Below are positions 50,168 through 58,227 of a stretch of 64,000 nt of DNA, piece by piece. Every line of letters begins with the position of its first letter. Position 1 is the stretch's first letter. The translations under genes and the position numbers were made by a program. The notes beneath the pieces are model-generated. The model ran no database searches. It was not told where the DNA came from and saw only the letters and a list, made by a program, of their open reading frames with translations. Source of the stretch: Mesorhizobium sp. (GTDB lineage: Bacteria; Pseudomonadota; Alphaproteobacteria; Rhizobiales; Rhizobiaceae); assembly GCF_023954305.1 (NCBI RefSeq), contig NZ_JAMLIG010000001.1:3740001-3804000 (forward strand), in the 5' to 3' direction.

Positions 50168-51055
50168 TCAACCGGCGAGCGCTGCCTTGTTTTCCGTGAT
50201 GAAAGCACGCAGTGACTTCGGCTTGCGACCCGAAAGAGTCGCGGTGTCTGGCGTGACTGTCGCCAGATCGCCCGCCCGGGTGGCGGTGTCGAAGGAGACA
50301 TAGGTCGGGATCGCGGCTTCCGGCACGCCTGCCGCTTTCATGCCTCCCGCCAGTTGCTCGTCGCTGATGTGGACGACCTGGATCGGCTTGCCGGTGATCT
50401 CGTACGCAAGCGCGGCGATCTCGTCTCTCGTCAGCGCTTCCTCGCCTGTCAGCGTGTAGGTGGCGCTGCCGGCAGGGGGATTGGCGAGCGCGCCGGCAAT
50501 CGCTGCCGCGATGTCGTCGCGCGCGACATAAGAGGTCTTGCCGTCGGCCGCCGAGGTGAACCACTGGCCCGACTTCAGCGCCTGCGGCAGGCTCATGAAC
50601 AGGTTTTCCTGGTACCAGCTGTCGCGGAAGAAGAAATAGGGCAGGCCGGTCGCCTTGATCGCTTCCTCGGTACCGAAATGGTCGGGCGCGAAGGAGACTT
50701 TCGACGTCTCTGCCTTGGGGAGGGACGTGTAAGCGAGGCGCTTCACGCCGGCCTTCGCCGCGGCGGCGACCGCCGCCTGGTGCTGCCGCAGACGGGTATC
50801 CGCGCCGTCGAGCACGTCCGTGGAGACGATGAGGACCGTGCCGACCCCGGCGAAGGCTTTTTCCAGCGCGGCGGGGTCATCGAAATCGGCCTCGACCACG
50901 CTCACGCCCGCGGCGGCGAGATTGGCAAGCTTGTCGGGGTTGCGGCTGCCGGCGACGATGCGGGACGGGGCGAGGTTCTGGCTGCCGAGAAGATGGGAGA
51001 TGACCGCGCGGCCGAGATGGCCGGAGGCGCCGGTGACGAAGATGGTGTCGGACAT
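50168..51055 (-). CDS. NmrA/QorB-like NAD(P)H:quinone oxidoreductase
   Basis: The 295-residue short-chain-reductase-like protein has the nucleotide-binding GASGHLGRAVISHLL and then IVAGSRNPDKL. The catalytic Tyr of classic SDRs is not evident, as in the QorB type, which reduces quinones. ATG at 51055 was picked; the open frame continues to 51496 without coding character. It is divergent from an HxlR-type regulator, the arrangement known for qorB-type genes. Confidence 0.87.
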   Translation of the reverse strand: MSDTIFVTGASGHLGRAVISHLLGSQNLAPSRIVAGSRNPDKLANLAAAGVSVVEADFDDPAALEKAFAGVGTVLIVSTDVLDGADTRLRQHQAAVAAAAKAGVKRLAYTSLPKAETSKVSFAPDHFGTEEAIKATGLPYFFFRDSWYQENLFMSLPQALKSGQWFTSAADGKTSYVARDDIAAAIAGALANPPAGSATYTLTGEEALTRDEIAALAYEITGKPIQVVHISDEQLAGGMKAAGVPEAAIPTYVSFDTATRAGDLATVTPDTATLSGRKPKSLRAFITENKAALAG

Positions 51056-51066
51056 TGCTGGCTCCT

Positions 51067-51088
51067 TTGAAACATGCTCTCTTTTCAA
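51067..51088. promoter_or_regulatory. Possible HxlR-regulator site
   Basis: TTGAAA (51067-51072) and TTTCAA (51083-51088) form 6-bp inverted arms just upstream of the reductase ATG in the divergent region. Confidence 0.35.
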
Positions 51089-51168
51089 GACCAGCACTAA
51101 ATTGTATATTGCAGTGGCCGCGTAAAGAAGGCAGTTTGAACTCCACTGGTTACCTGGAAGGAACCGCC

Positions 51169-51579
51169 ATGGACGCCCGCATCGCCTCCGCCCGCCAGAA
51201 GATCGAGATTTACCGCGCCAATGTCGCCGAAGGCGGGCTTGCCAATTGCCCGATCCGCAATGTCGTGCAGAACATCTTCGGCAAATGGAGTTCGCTGCTT
51301 CTAATGGCGCTGGCCGAAAAGCCCTACCGGTTCGGCGAGCTGCGCCGCCTCGTGCCCGACATTTCGCAGCGCATGCTGACGGAGACGCTGCGCGACCTGC
51401 AGCGCGACGGCTACGTGCATCGCGAGGTGTTTCCGACCAAGCCGCCGAGCGTCGAATACAGCCTGACCGATCTCGGCCGCTCGATGTACGATTCACTGCA
51501 GCATCTGCTGATGTGGGCCGAGGTCAATTTCGATCGGGTGCGCGCCGCGCGCGAGCATTTCGACCGGACCGAAGCCTGA
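51169..51579 (+). CDS. HxlR-family regulator with N-terminal redox-type Cys
   Basis: The 136-residue winged-helix regulator has NCPIRNVVQNIFGKWSSLLL, RFGELRRLVPDISQRMLTET and VEYSLTDLGRSM, the HxlR pattern. The single Cys just ahead of the first helix is at the place used as a quinone or electrophile sensor in QorR, YodB and HypR. The ATG at 51169 follows GGAAGG; the in-frame ATG at 51055 is rejected as it overlaps the other gene's start. It likely represses the divergent quinone reductase. Confidence 0.92.
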   Translation: MDARIASARQKIEIYRANVAEGGLANCPIRNVVQNIFGKWSSLLLMALAEKPYRFGELRRLVPDISQRMLTETLRDLQRDGYVHREVFPTKPPSVEYSLTDLGRSMYDSLQHLLMWAEVNFDRVRAAREHFDRTEA

Positions 51580-51593
51580 GCGTCGCCGGCGAG

Positions 51594-52625
51594 ATGGACA
51601 GGCTCGTCCTCGTCACCGGCGGTTCCGGCTTCATCGGCGCGCATTGCATCATCAGGCTGATCGCGGCGGGCTACCGGGTGCGGACAACGGTGCGGTCGCT
51701 GGCGCGGGAGCCGGACGTGCGGGCGATGCTGCGCGCGGGCGGCTGCGAAGCCGGCGACAGGTTGAGCTTCGCCCAAGCCGACCTGATGCGCGACGAAGGC
51801 TGGATGGAGGCCGCGGCCGACTGCGCCTACGTGCTGCATGTCGCCTCGCCGTTGCCCGTCGCCCAGCCAAGGGACGAGAACGAGCTGATCGCGCCAGCGC
51901 GGGACGGCGCGCTCCGCGTCCTGCGCGCCGCGCGCGACGCGGGCGTGAAACGCGTGGTGCTGACCTCATCCTTCGCGGCGATCGGCTATGGCAACCGGCC
52001 GTCGGCCACGGTCTACAGGGAGGAGGACTGGACCGACATAACCCGGCCGGTCAACGCCTATGTCAAGTCGAAGACGCTGGCCGAACGCGCCGCCTGGGAC
52101 TTTGTCGCGCGCGAGGGCAATGGGCTGGAACTCGCGACCGTCAATCCGGTCGTCGTCCTGGGGCCGGTGCTCGGCCGCGACCATTCGGCGTCGATCCTGC
52201 TCATCCGTGCCCTTCTGGCGGGGAAGGCGCCGGCCCTGCCGAACCTGATGTTCGGTCTGGTCGACGTGCGCGACGTGGCCGACCTGCATCTGCTGGCGAT
52301 GACGCGGCCGGAGGCAAAGGGCGAGCGGTTCCTGGCCGTGTCGGGCGACTTCATGACGGTGCAGCAGATTGCGCTTGCGCTGAAGGCCGGCATGGGAGAT
52401 GCGGCGCGCAAGGTGCCGACGCACGTGCTGCCGAACTGGGTGGTGCGGGCCGGCGCGCTGTTCAGCCCGACGCTGAGGGCAGTGGCCGGCCCCGAACTCG
52501 GCCGGCACAGAAACGCGTCCGGTGCCAAGGCGCGCGAGTTGTTGGACTGGTCGCCGCGGCCGCCGGACGAAGCGATCGTCGCCACGGGCGAGAGCCTGGT
52601 GCGGCTGGGGCTGGTAAAGAGATAG
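51594..52625 (+). CDS. NAD(P)-dependent epimerase/aldehyde reductase (extended SDR)
   Basis: The 343-residue extended short-chain reductase has the Rossmann motif VTGGSGFIGAHCIIRLI, a TSSFAAIGYG strand, and the catalytic YVKSK. It resembles dihydroflavonol-4-reductase-like enzymes that reduce aldehydes or ketones. Starts 15 bp after the HxlR gene with GGCGAG upstream, so it may be under the same control. Confidence 0.9.
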   Translation: MDRLVLVTGGSGFIGAHCIIRLIAAGYRVRTTVRSLAREPDVRAMLRAGGCEAGDRLSFAQADLMRDEGWMEAAADCAYVLHVASPLPVAQPRDENELIAPARDGALRVLRAARDAGVKRVVLTSSFAAIGYGNRPSATVYREEDWTDITRPVNAYVKSKTLAERAAWDFVAREGNGLELATVNPVVVLGPVLGRDHSASILLIRALLAGKAPALPNLMFGLVDVRDVADLHLLAMTRPEAKGERFLAVSGDFMTVQQIALALKAGMGDAARKVPTHVLPNWVVRAGALFSPTLRAVAGPELGRHRNASGAKARELLDWSPRPPDEAIVATGESLVRLGLVKR

Positions 52626-52692
52626 GCTGCGCCGCGATGTCCGGTTGATTTGCCGTCTGCGACCGTCGAAGGTCGATCGAACGGGGACGGGC

Positions 52693-53946
52693 ATGGCATC
52701 ATCACTCAGCATCGCGATCGTCGGCGCCGGGCCGGCAGGACTGGCAGCGGCGCTTCTGCTCGCGCGCGACGGGCACCGGGTAGAAATCCTGGAGAAGTTC
52801 GACGCTCCCAAGCCGCTGGGCTCCGGCCTGATCCTGCAGCCGACGGGGATGTGCGTCCTGTCGAAGCTTGGGCTCTTGCCAGCGATGCTGGCGAGGGGCG
52901 CCCGGATCGAACGGCTGCACGGCGCCGATGCGAGGACCGGGCGCACCGTGCTCGACGTGCGCTATGATGCCCTGCCGGGTGGTCGCTTCGGGCTGGCGGT
53001 CCATCGGGCGGCCCTGTTCAACGTTCTGCACGATGCCGTCCGCGCGGCTGGGATACCGATCCGCACCGCGACGGAGGCGACGACCATCGAGGTCTCGGCG
53101 TCTGGCGCGACCCTGACCGGAGAGGGCGGCGCGGCGCTCGGTTCCTATGATCTCGTGATCGATGCGAGCGGCTCGAAATCGCGCCTCAAGGCGTCCTGCT
53201 ACACGCCGGCGGAACCGAGACCGCTCGCCTATGGCGCGTTCTGGGCCTCGCTCGGATGGCATGGCGACGGCTTCGACCGCAACGCGCTGCAACAGCGCTA
53301 CGTCAAGGCGCGGGTGATGATCGGGGTTCTGCCGATCGGACGCATCGCGCCGGCGGGCGGCGAGATGGGCGCCTTCTTCTGGAGCCTGAAGCCGGCGGAG
53401 GCAGAGGCCGTCAGGGCGCGGGGGATCGACGCGTGGAAGGACGACGTTGCCGGATATTGGCCGGATTGCCGGCCCTATCTCGACCAGATCTCCTCCTTCG
53501 ATGACCTGACGCTGGCGCGCTACGGCCACCATACGCTGAAGATGCCGGCGGGGCGGCGGCTCGCCGTGATCGGCGACGCGGCGCATTCGACCAGCCCGCA
53601 GCTGGGGCAGGGGGCCAATATGGCGCTGCTGGATGCGGCGGCGCTGGTGCAGGCGCTGCGCCTTTATCCCGATATCGCCGATGCCCTCGCCGCCTATGCG
53701 GCGACCAGGCGGTTTCACGTGCGGCTGTTCCAGATGCTGTCGCTGGTGCTGACGCCGTTCTACCAATCGGATTCGGTCGTCGTGCCGTTCCTGCGCGACA
53801 CGCTGGTTGCGACGGTCGCCAAGGTGCCGCCGGTGCCGCGTGTCCTAGCGCTGATGGTGTCTGGGATGCTCGCCCGGCCGCTGGCCTCGACCGGTCTGAT
53901 CGAGGCGGACTGGGCAGCGTTCTCCGCCGAGCCGCGGCTGGGGTGA
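52693..53946 (+). CDS. FAD-dependent monooxygenase (PHBH/UbiH-like)
   Basis: The 417-residue flavoprotein has the FAD dinucleotide motif IAIVGAGPAGLAAALLLA, the DG-type motif YDLVIDASGSKSRL and the second FAD motif LAVIGDAAHSTSPQLGQGAN. It belongs to group A aromatic-ring or similar monooxygenases; the substrate is unknown. ATG at 52693 gives MASSLSIAIVG. It follows the epimerase by 67 bp and precedes a TetR gene. Confidence 0.9.
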   Translation: MASSLSIAIVGAGPAGLAAALLLARDGHRVEILEKFDAPKPLGSGLILQPTGMCVLSKLGLLPAMLARGARIERLHGADARTGRTVLDVRYDALPGGRFGLAVHRAALFNVLHDAVRAAGIPIRTATEATTIEVSASGATLTGEGGAALGSYDLVIDASGSKSRLKASCYTPAEPRPLAYGAFWASLGWHGDGFDRNALQQRYVKARVMIGVLPIGRIAPAGGEMGAFFWSLKPAEAEAVRARGIDAWKDDVAGYWPDCRPYLDQISSFDDLTLARYGHHTLKMPAGRRLAVIGDAAHSTSPQLGQGANMALLDAAALVQALRLYPDIADALAAYAATRRFHVRLFQMLSLVLTPFYQSDSVVVPFLRDTLVATVAKVPPVPRVLALMVSGMLARPLASTGLIEADWAAFSAEPRLG

Positions 53947-54008
53947 TCAGGGCAGGTCGGCCGATTCATCCCTTGCCAGACCGTAGATATTCCAGTATCG
54001 GGGCCGAA

Positions 54009-54026
54009 CCGTAACGTTCGTTACGG
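54009..54026. promoter_or_regulatory. Putative TetR operator
   Basis: CCGTAACG and CGTTACGG, perfect 8-bp inverted arms around TT, lie 10 bp before the TetR-family ATG. Its position suits self-repression. Confidence 0.7.
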
Positions 54027-54035
54027 CTTCGGAGC

Positions 54036-54674
54036 ATGGAATTGAACCTGTCAGTCGTCCAGTCCGGCGCGGAGCCGACGGAGCGCCAGCGCGAGGTGCT
54101 GGACGCCGTGCTGGCGCTGCTCGTCGAGGACGGCGACAAGGTGACGATGAGCGCGGTGTCGCGCCGCGCCTCGTGCTCGAAGGAGACGCTCTACAAATGG
54201 TTCGGCGACCGCGACGGGCTCCTGACCGCCACCGTGCGCTGGCAGGCGTCGAAGGTGAGGGCGGGCAACTGGGACCGCCAGCGTCTCGACGCCGACGCGC
54301 TGGCGGAAAGCCTGGAGGCCTTTGCCGCCAACTGGCTCGCCGTCATTTCCTCGCAGACCTCGATCGCGCTCAACCGCGTGGCGATCGGCAATGCGGCCTC
54401 CGGGCGCAGCGACCTCGGCCGCATCGTGCTGGAGAACGGGCGTTTTGCCATCGGCGAACGGCTGAAGCCGCTGCTGGAGGCCGCGCGTGACGCCGGCCTG
54501 CTCGCTTTCGACGACACGGAAGAGGCGTTCCGCACCTTCTTCGGCCTCGCCGGCCGCGACGTGCAGATCAGGCTTCTGCTCGGCGACACGCTGGCGCTGA
54601 CGCCATCCGGGATCGAGCGCGACGCAAGGCGGGCGGTCAAGCAGTTTCTGGCGCTGTACGGGATGGACAGGTGA
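54036..54674 (+). CDS. TetR-family transcriptional regulator
   Basis: The 212-residue regulator has a helix-turn-helix at residues ~20-65 (VTMSAVSRRASCSKETLYKW) and then the C-terminal ligand-binding helices with AANWLAVISSQTSIALNRVA. ATG at 54036 gives MELNLSVVQSG. A palindrome sits immediately upstream. The flavin monooxygenase upstream is a plausible target. Confidence 0.9.
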   Translation: MELNLSVVQSGAEPTERQREVLDAVLALLVEDGDKVTMSAVSRRASCSKETLYKWFGDRDGLLTATVRWQASKVRAGNWDRQRLDADALAESLEAFAANWLAVISSQTSIALNRVAIGNAASGRSDLGRIVLENGRFAIGERLKPLLEAARDAGLLAFDDTEEAFRTFFGLAGRDVQIRLLLGDTLALTPSGIERDARRAVKQFLALYGMDR

Positions 54675-54702
54675 GGGCACGCGCTTCCTGCAAACGCGAC
54701 GT

Positions 54703-54821
54703 CATCCTCGGGCTTGTCCCGAGGATCTGCTGTCGTCGCGATCTGAAACTCCAGGAGCGCGCGGAGGAGACTCCGCTCCAACCGGAAGCGTTGGCAGATC
54801 CTCGGGACAAGCCCGAGGATG
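54703..54821. repeat. Perfect 28-bp inverted repeat (Rhizobiales intergenic type)
   Basis: CATCCTCGGGCTTGTCCCGA and eight further bases (54703-54730) recur as an exact reverse complement at 54794-54821, 63 nt apart. Each arm is itself a hairpin CCTCGGG/CCCGAGG. It fills most of the space between the TetR gene and ilvC. Elements of this sequence type are common between genes in Mesorhizobium-like genomes. Confidence 0.88.
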
Positions 54822-54925
54822 GCGGCGTTTCCCTTTTTCTGCGCCTTCGCAGATTGAACGGATGCCCATCGCGGCTCCGCATCAACTTAACAGTGTGATT
54901 CAACACAAGGAAGGAAACGACTGAC

Positions 54926-55945
54926 ATGCGTGTCTATTACGATCGCGACGCCGATCTCAATCTGATCAAGGGCAAGAAGGTCGCCATCATCGGCTACGGT
55001 TCGCAGGGCCGCGCGCACGCGCTGAACCTGAAGGATTCGGGCGCCAAGGACATAGCCATCGGCCTGAAGCCGGGCTCGGCGACCGCCAAGAAGGTCGAGG
55101 CCGACGGGCTGAAGGTGATGACCGTCGCCGAGGCTGCCAAGTGGGCCGATCTGATGATGATGGCGACGCCGGACGAGCTGCAGGCCGACATCTACAAGAA
55201 CGAGATCGCCCCGAACATCCGCGACGGCGCGGCGATTGCCTTCGCGCACGGCCTCAACGTGCATTTCGGCCTGATTGAGCCGAAGAACACGATCGACGTC
55301 GTCATGATCGCGCCGAAGGGCCCCGGCCACACGGTGCGCGGCGAATACCAGAAGGGCGGCGGCGTGCCGTGCCTGGTCGCGGTCAACCATGACGCGTCGG
55401 GCAATGCGCTCGATCTCGCTCTCTCCTACGCCTGCGGCGTCGGCGGCGGCCGCTCGGGCATCATCGAGACCAATTTCCGCGAGGAATGCGAGACCGACCT
55501 GTTCGGCGAGCAGGTGGTGCTCTGCGGCGGTTTGGTGGAGCTCATCCGCGGCGGCTTCGAGACGCTGGTGGAAGCCGGCTACGCGCCCGAGATGGCCTAT
55601 TTCGAGTGCCTGCACGAGGTGAAGCTGATCGTCGACCTGATCTACGAGGGCGGCATCGCCAACATGAACTACTCGATTTCGAACACCGCCGAGTGGGGCG
55701 AATACGTCTCCGGCCCGCGCATCATCACCGCCGAGACCAAGGCCGAGATGAAGCGCGTGCTGAAGGACATCCAGACCGGCAAGTTCACCTCGGAATGGAT
55801 GCAGGAATACCGCGCCGGCATGTCGCGCTTCAAGGGTATCCGCCGTCTCAACGACGAGCACCAGATCGAGGAAGTCGGCGCCAAGCTGCGTGCGATGATG
55901 CCGTGGATCTCGAAGAACAAGCTGGTCGACAAGACGAAGAACTGA
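54926..55945 (+). CDS. ilvC: Ketol-acid reductoisomerase
   Basis: The 339-residue class I enzyme catalyses the second step of branched-chain amino-acid synthesis, isomerising and reducing acetolactate with NADPH. Seen are VAIIGYGSQGRAHALNLKDS, the metal-site helix LFGEQVVLCGG, ECLHEVKLIVDLIYEGG and NYSISNTAEWGEY. The ATG at 54926 follows AAGGAAACGAC. It is complete, in its own transcript 11 kb from ilvB-ilvH, which provide its substrate. Confidence 0.98.
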   Translation: MRVYYDRDADLNLIKGKKVAIIGYGSQGRAHALNLKDSGAKDIAIGLKPGSATAKKVEADGLKVMTVAEAAKWADLMMMATPDELQADIYKNEIAPNIRDGAAIAFAHGLNVHFGLIEPKNTIDVVMIAPKGPGHTVRGEYQKGGGVPCLVAVNHDASGNALDLALSYACGVGGGRSGIIETNFREECETDLFGEQVVLCGGLVELIRGGFETLVEAGYAPEMAYFECLHEVKLIVDLIYEGGIANMNYSISNTAEWGEYVSGPRIITAETKAEMKRVLKDIQTGKFTSEWMQEYRAGMSRFKGIRRLNDEHQIEEVGAKLRAMMPWISKNKLVDKTKN

Positions 55946-55963
55946 GGAGACCAAGCTCCGCAG

Positions 55964-55985
55964 GCGGGCGCCAGACGGCGCCCGC
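55964..55985 (+). terminator. Terminator of ilvC
   Basis: GCGGGCGCC, loop AGAC, GGCGCCCGC: a 9-bp perfect stem 18 bp after the stop, followed by TTCGCTT. Confidence 0.75.
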
Positions 55986-56010
55986 TTCGCTTACCTTGAC
56001 AGGTGTCTGC

Positions 56011-56511
56011 CTACTGCCAGCGATCCTTCACGTAGGTTCCGTGAAAGGTGGCGACACAGGCGAAGCCACCGCTATCATTGTTGGGCCGCCTGATTTGGCC
56101 GGTGATGGTTACGAAAGGGGTAGTGGAATTAATGTTGGCCAACGCAGGCGAATAGCTGATCACCCTGATCTGCGCCCACTTGGTAGAGGGCCAGATGTAT
56201 GCGTCACCCCAGCCGGTGCCGCCGGTTTGGACGGACCTGAAAGTTCCGTCAAAATTTTGCCTAGCGGGCAGAGTCGAGTGAATAGCGTGGCCGCGAGAAT
56301 AGAAGTCCCAGACCCACGACAAGCCTGCAGTACTTTGGTTTCCATCAATGTTCGGGTGGAAAACGGAGGCAGCACGATCTTTGGCTCGCACTGTGGTGCA
56401 CGCTGGCGTGACAGCTGTAAACACTATCGCCCCAACGAAGACGGTCTCGGCCGACGCGGCGGTCGTACTGCCCGCCGCCAATGCAACTGCAAGTAATGTT
56501 CTCTTGATCAT
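56011..56511 (-). CDS. Secreted protein of unknown function (paralogue of 10850)
   Basis: The 166-residue exported protein has a signal peptide (TLLAVALAAGSTTAASA) and a mature domain with two Cys (TPACTTV and GFACVATF). It is rich in aromatic and polar residues. The order of blocks (FHPN, DFYSRGHAIHST, FDGTFRSV, ITGQIRR, FACVATFHG) parallels the protein at 10850-11332 (FTPPNF, FYPYYSQNASYF, GTVFRDV, VIADINAF, GCNVRLRF). I know no family name. It lies tail to tail with ilvC. Confidence 0.72.
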   Translation of the reverse strand: MIKRTLLAVALAAGSTTAASAETVFVGAIVFTAVTPACTTVRAKDRAASVFHPNIDGNQSTAGLSWVWDFYSRGHAIHSTLPARQNFDGTFRSVQTGGTGWGDAYIWPSTKWAQIRVISYSPALANINSTTPFVTITGQIRRPNNDSGGFACVATFHGTYVKDRWQ

Positions 56512-56922
56512 TTCTCGCTCCCCTTTTATCACTCCCTGCGAGTGCAAAGTGACGTTAACATCTTCTTAACGATGTCACCATCCTGGCAACGAAATCGTGT
56601 ACTTCTGCATATTCTCAGTCTGCTGGATCGTGAAAGGCGCGAATTGTTTGAACATCTGAAATGAATCAAGCGTTTGTGTCTGCCTCCGCGCGCGCGAAAA
56701 AAGGCGACTGCCTGCCTCCTGCTGAACATATTCAATATGCACTCAGTATTGTGTTGCGCCGGGCCTTGCATGCGGGAGACGAGATCGGGCGGAAGCGGTC
56801 ATCGCGGCACGATGACGTCCGCACCAAAGAGGCAGGAGGCCGGCGCCGGTCACCTGTCCCAATCCGGTACGGTCGGATGGTACGGCGTTTGCATTTCCTC
56901 CGCCAGGAAGGAGGAAACGATC
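56512..56922. other. Intergenic stretch, no firm gene
   Basis: This is the 411-bp divergent region between the secreted protein and the PilZ gene. CGTTAA/TTAACG arms lie near 56551-56569, and CATATT/AATATG near 56728-56740 in an A+T-rich patch; both could be regulator sites. A possible frame at 56661-56945 has no family resemblance and overlaps the PilZ start. Confidence 0.5.
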
Positions 56923-57216
56923 ATGACACCCGTCCCTATCCATGATGCAGCACAGCAGCCCCTGCCGGCGGAGCGGCGCCTTGCCGGCCGTCACAAGACG
57001 CTGAAAGGCGTCACCGTCAGCTTCAACGGCGGCACGAGCACGTTCGAGGGCGTCGCCCGCAATCTTTCGCCGACCGGCGCACGCCTGTGCTTCTGCGAGA
57101 CCTTCGCCATTCCGAACGAGTTCCTGGTCAGGTTCGGCGGCGATCTGGGCTGGCGGCCGGCGGTGGCGCGGTGGCGAACGATGACGGATATAGGCGTCGC
57201 CTTCCACCAGCCCTGA
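56923..57216 (+). CDS. PilZ domain protein (97 aa)
   Basis: The single-domain PilZ protein has the c-di-GMP-binding pieces in degenerate form: RRLAGRHKTLKG (RxxxR-type) and NLSPTGARL (the N/DxSxxG motif). ATG at 56923 with GGAAGGAGGAAACG upstream, a very strong ribosome binding site. It converges on a second PilZ gene of the same length. A diguanylate cyclase is at 36854. Confidence 0.88.
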   Translation: MTPVPIHDAAQQPLPAERRLAGRHKTLKGVTVSFNGGTSTFEGVARNLSPTGARLCFCETFAIPNEFLVRFGGDLGWRPAVARWRTMTDIGVAFHQP

Positions 57217-57262
57217 TCGGACATTGCTCTAGACGGCGGGACCTCGACAGGACTGCCGCGCG

Positions 57263-57556
57263 TCAGCCGTAGTGCCAGTGTGGCTTCGGCTCGGTGCCGT
57301 GAAACCTGACGCCGAGCCGGTCGCCCGACCGCCAGGCGATGGTCGACCTGTAGCCGACGCCGTCCACCGGGATGTAGAGCAGGAATTCGCTGGGTACGCG
57401 GACATCCGCCGGCACGCGCAGTTCCGCCCCGCCCTTGTTCATGTTGCGGATCGTGCACGCGATCTCGGAATTCTTGATGCCGAGCAGGATCGACGCACCT
57501 TTCAGCACGCGGTTGCGGTGTTCTCGGCGGTGATCGGCCTCTGCAGGATCGGCCAT
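57263..57556 (-). CDS. PilZ domain protein (97 aa), second copy
   Basis: The single-domain PilZ protein has RREHRNRVLKG at the start and NMNKGGAEL in the second position, where the usual Ser is Asn-Lys, so ligand binding may be weakened. ATG at 57556 is preferred over TTG at 57562. It is tail to tail with the other PilZ gene, 46 bp apart. Confidence 0.87.
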   Translation of the reverse strand: MADPAEADHRREHRNRVLKGASILLGIKNSEIACTIRNMNKGGAELRVPADVRVPSEFLLYIPVDGVGYRSTIAWRSGDRLGVRFHGTEPKPHWHYG

Positions 57557-57648
57557 GGACAACGTACCTGTCTTCCCGGCATTGCCGGTTTGCTCGCTTT
57601 CGCGGCGACGCTATGCCCGGTTGATTAACGGCGAACTAACTCTGCCGC

Positions 57649-58128
57649 TCAGAACGGCGACAAGCAGGGCTTGCGCGGCCCCGAGAAGGGCTGGAAAGTG
57701 TCGTCGGACGCCCGGTAGCTGCGGTAGCGCGCGGCACACCAGCCGGCATGATCGGTGGCGCCGCCGAGTCGACCTTCTCCTCCGATCGCCGCATTGCCTC
57801 GGATCCGGCGCTGGCCGGAGTAGCGCGGCGCGGGAACGTCGAAATAGTGATCGTAGTATCGGCGGTGCGCCGGACGATTGCGGTAATCGTCGGGTGCGCA
57901 GTCGACCACGGTGCGGCAGCCGTCCTGCCGGCGGATCACGATGCCGGTGTCGAAGCCCGAGCCATAGGGAGGAACGGTCCCGCGGATCACCGGGCTCGGT
58001 ATGACGACGTAGTTGTCGGCCATGGCGGCGACCGGCCCGGCGAACGCGGCGAACAACAGCGCGCAGATCGCGGCGGCTGGCCTCCGTGCAAAAGCGGAGC
58101 GGACTCCTGGAGCGATGTGCATACCCAT
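57649..58128 (-). CDS. BA14K-family exported protein
   Basis: The 159-residue exported protein has a signal peptide (PAAAICALLFAAFAGPVAAMA), written in part as AICALLFAAFAGPVAA. The C-terminal block WCAARYRSYRASDDTFQPF followed by RKPC is the BA14K domain of Brucella and Rhizobium antigens. Between them is a Tyr/Arg-rich stretch (HRRYYDHYFD). The start is ATG at 58128 or two codons later at 58122. A longer upstream frame (to 59331) is the shadow of the next gene. Confidence 0.87.
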   Translation of the reverse strand: MGMHIAPGVRSAFARRPAAAICALLFAAFAGPVAAMADNYVVIPSPVIRGTVPPYGSGFDTGIVIRRQDGCRTVVDCAPDDYRNRPAHRRYYDHYFDVPAPRYSGQRRIRGNAAIGGEGRLGGATDHAGWCAARYRSYRASDDTFQPFSGPRKPCLSPF

Positions 58129-58227
58129 GCCGGCAATATAGGGCGCCGTCCGCCGATCGTCATCGCGTCCGGTTCGCCGTCCCGCCGCCCTTGTAATTCG
58201 CCCGGCGCGCGGGCAAACGTTCTCGCC

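Noticed and set aside
56661..56945. 94-codon frame upstream of the PilZ gene
   Set aside because: Overlaps the PilZ start and its strong ribosome binding site, and turns into Arg-rich shadow sequence.
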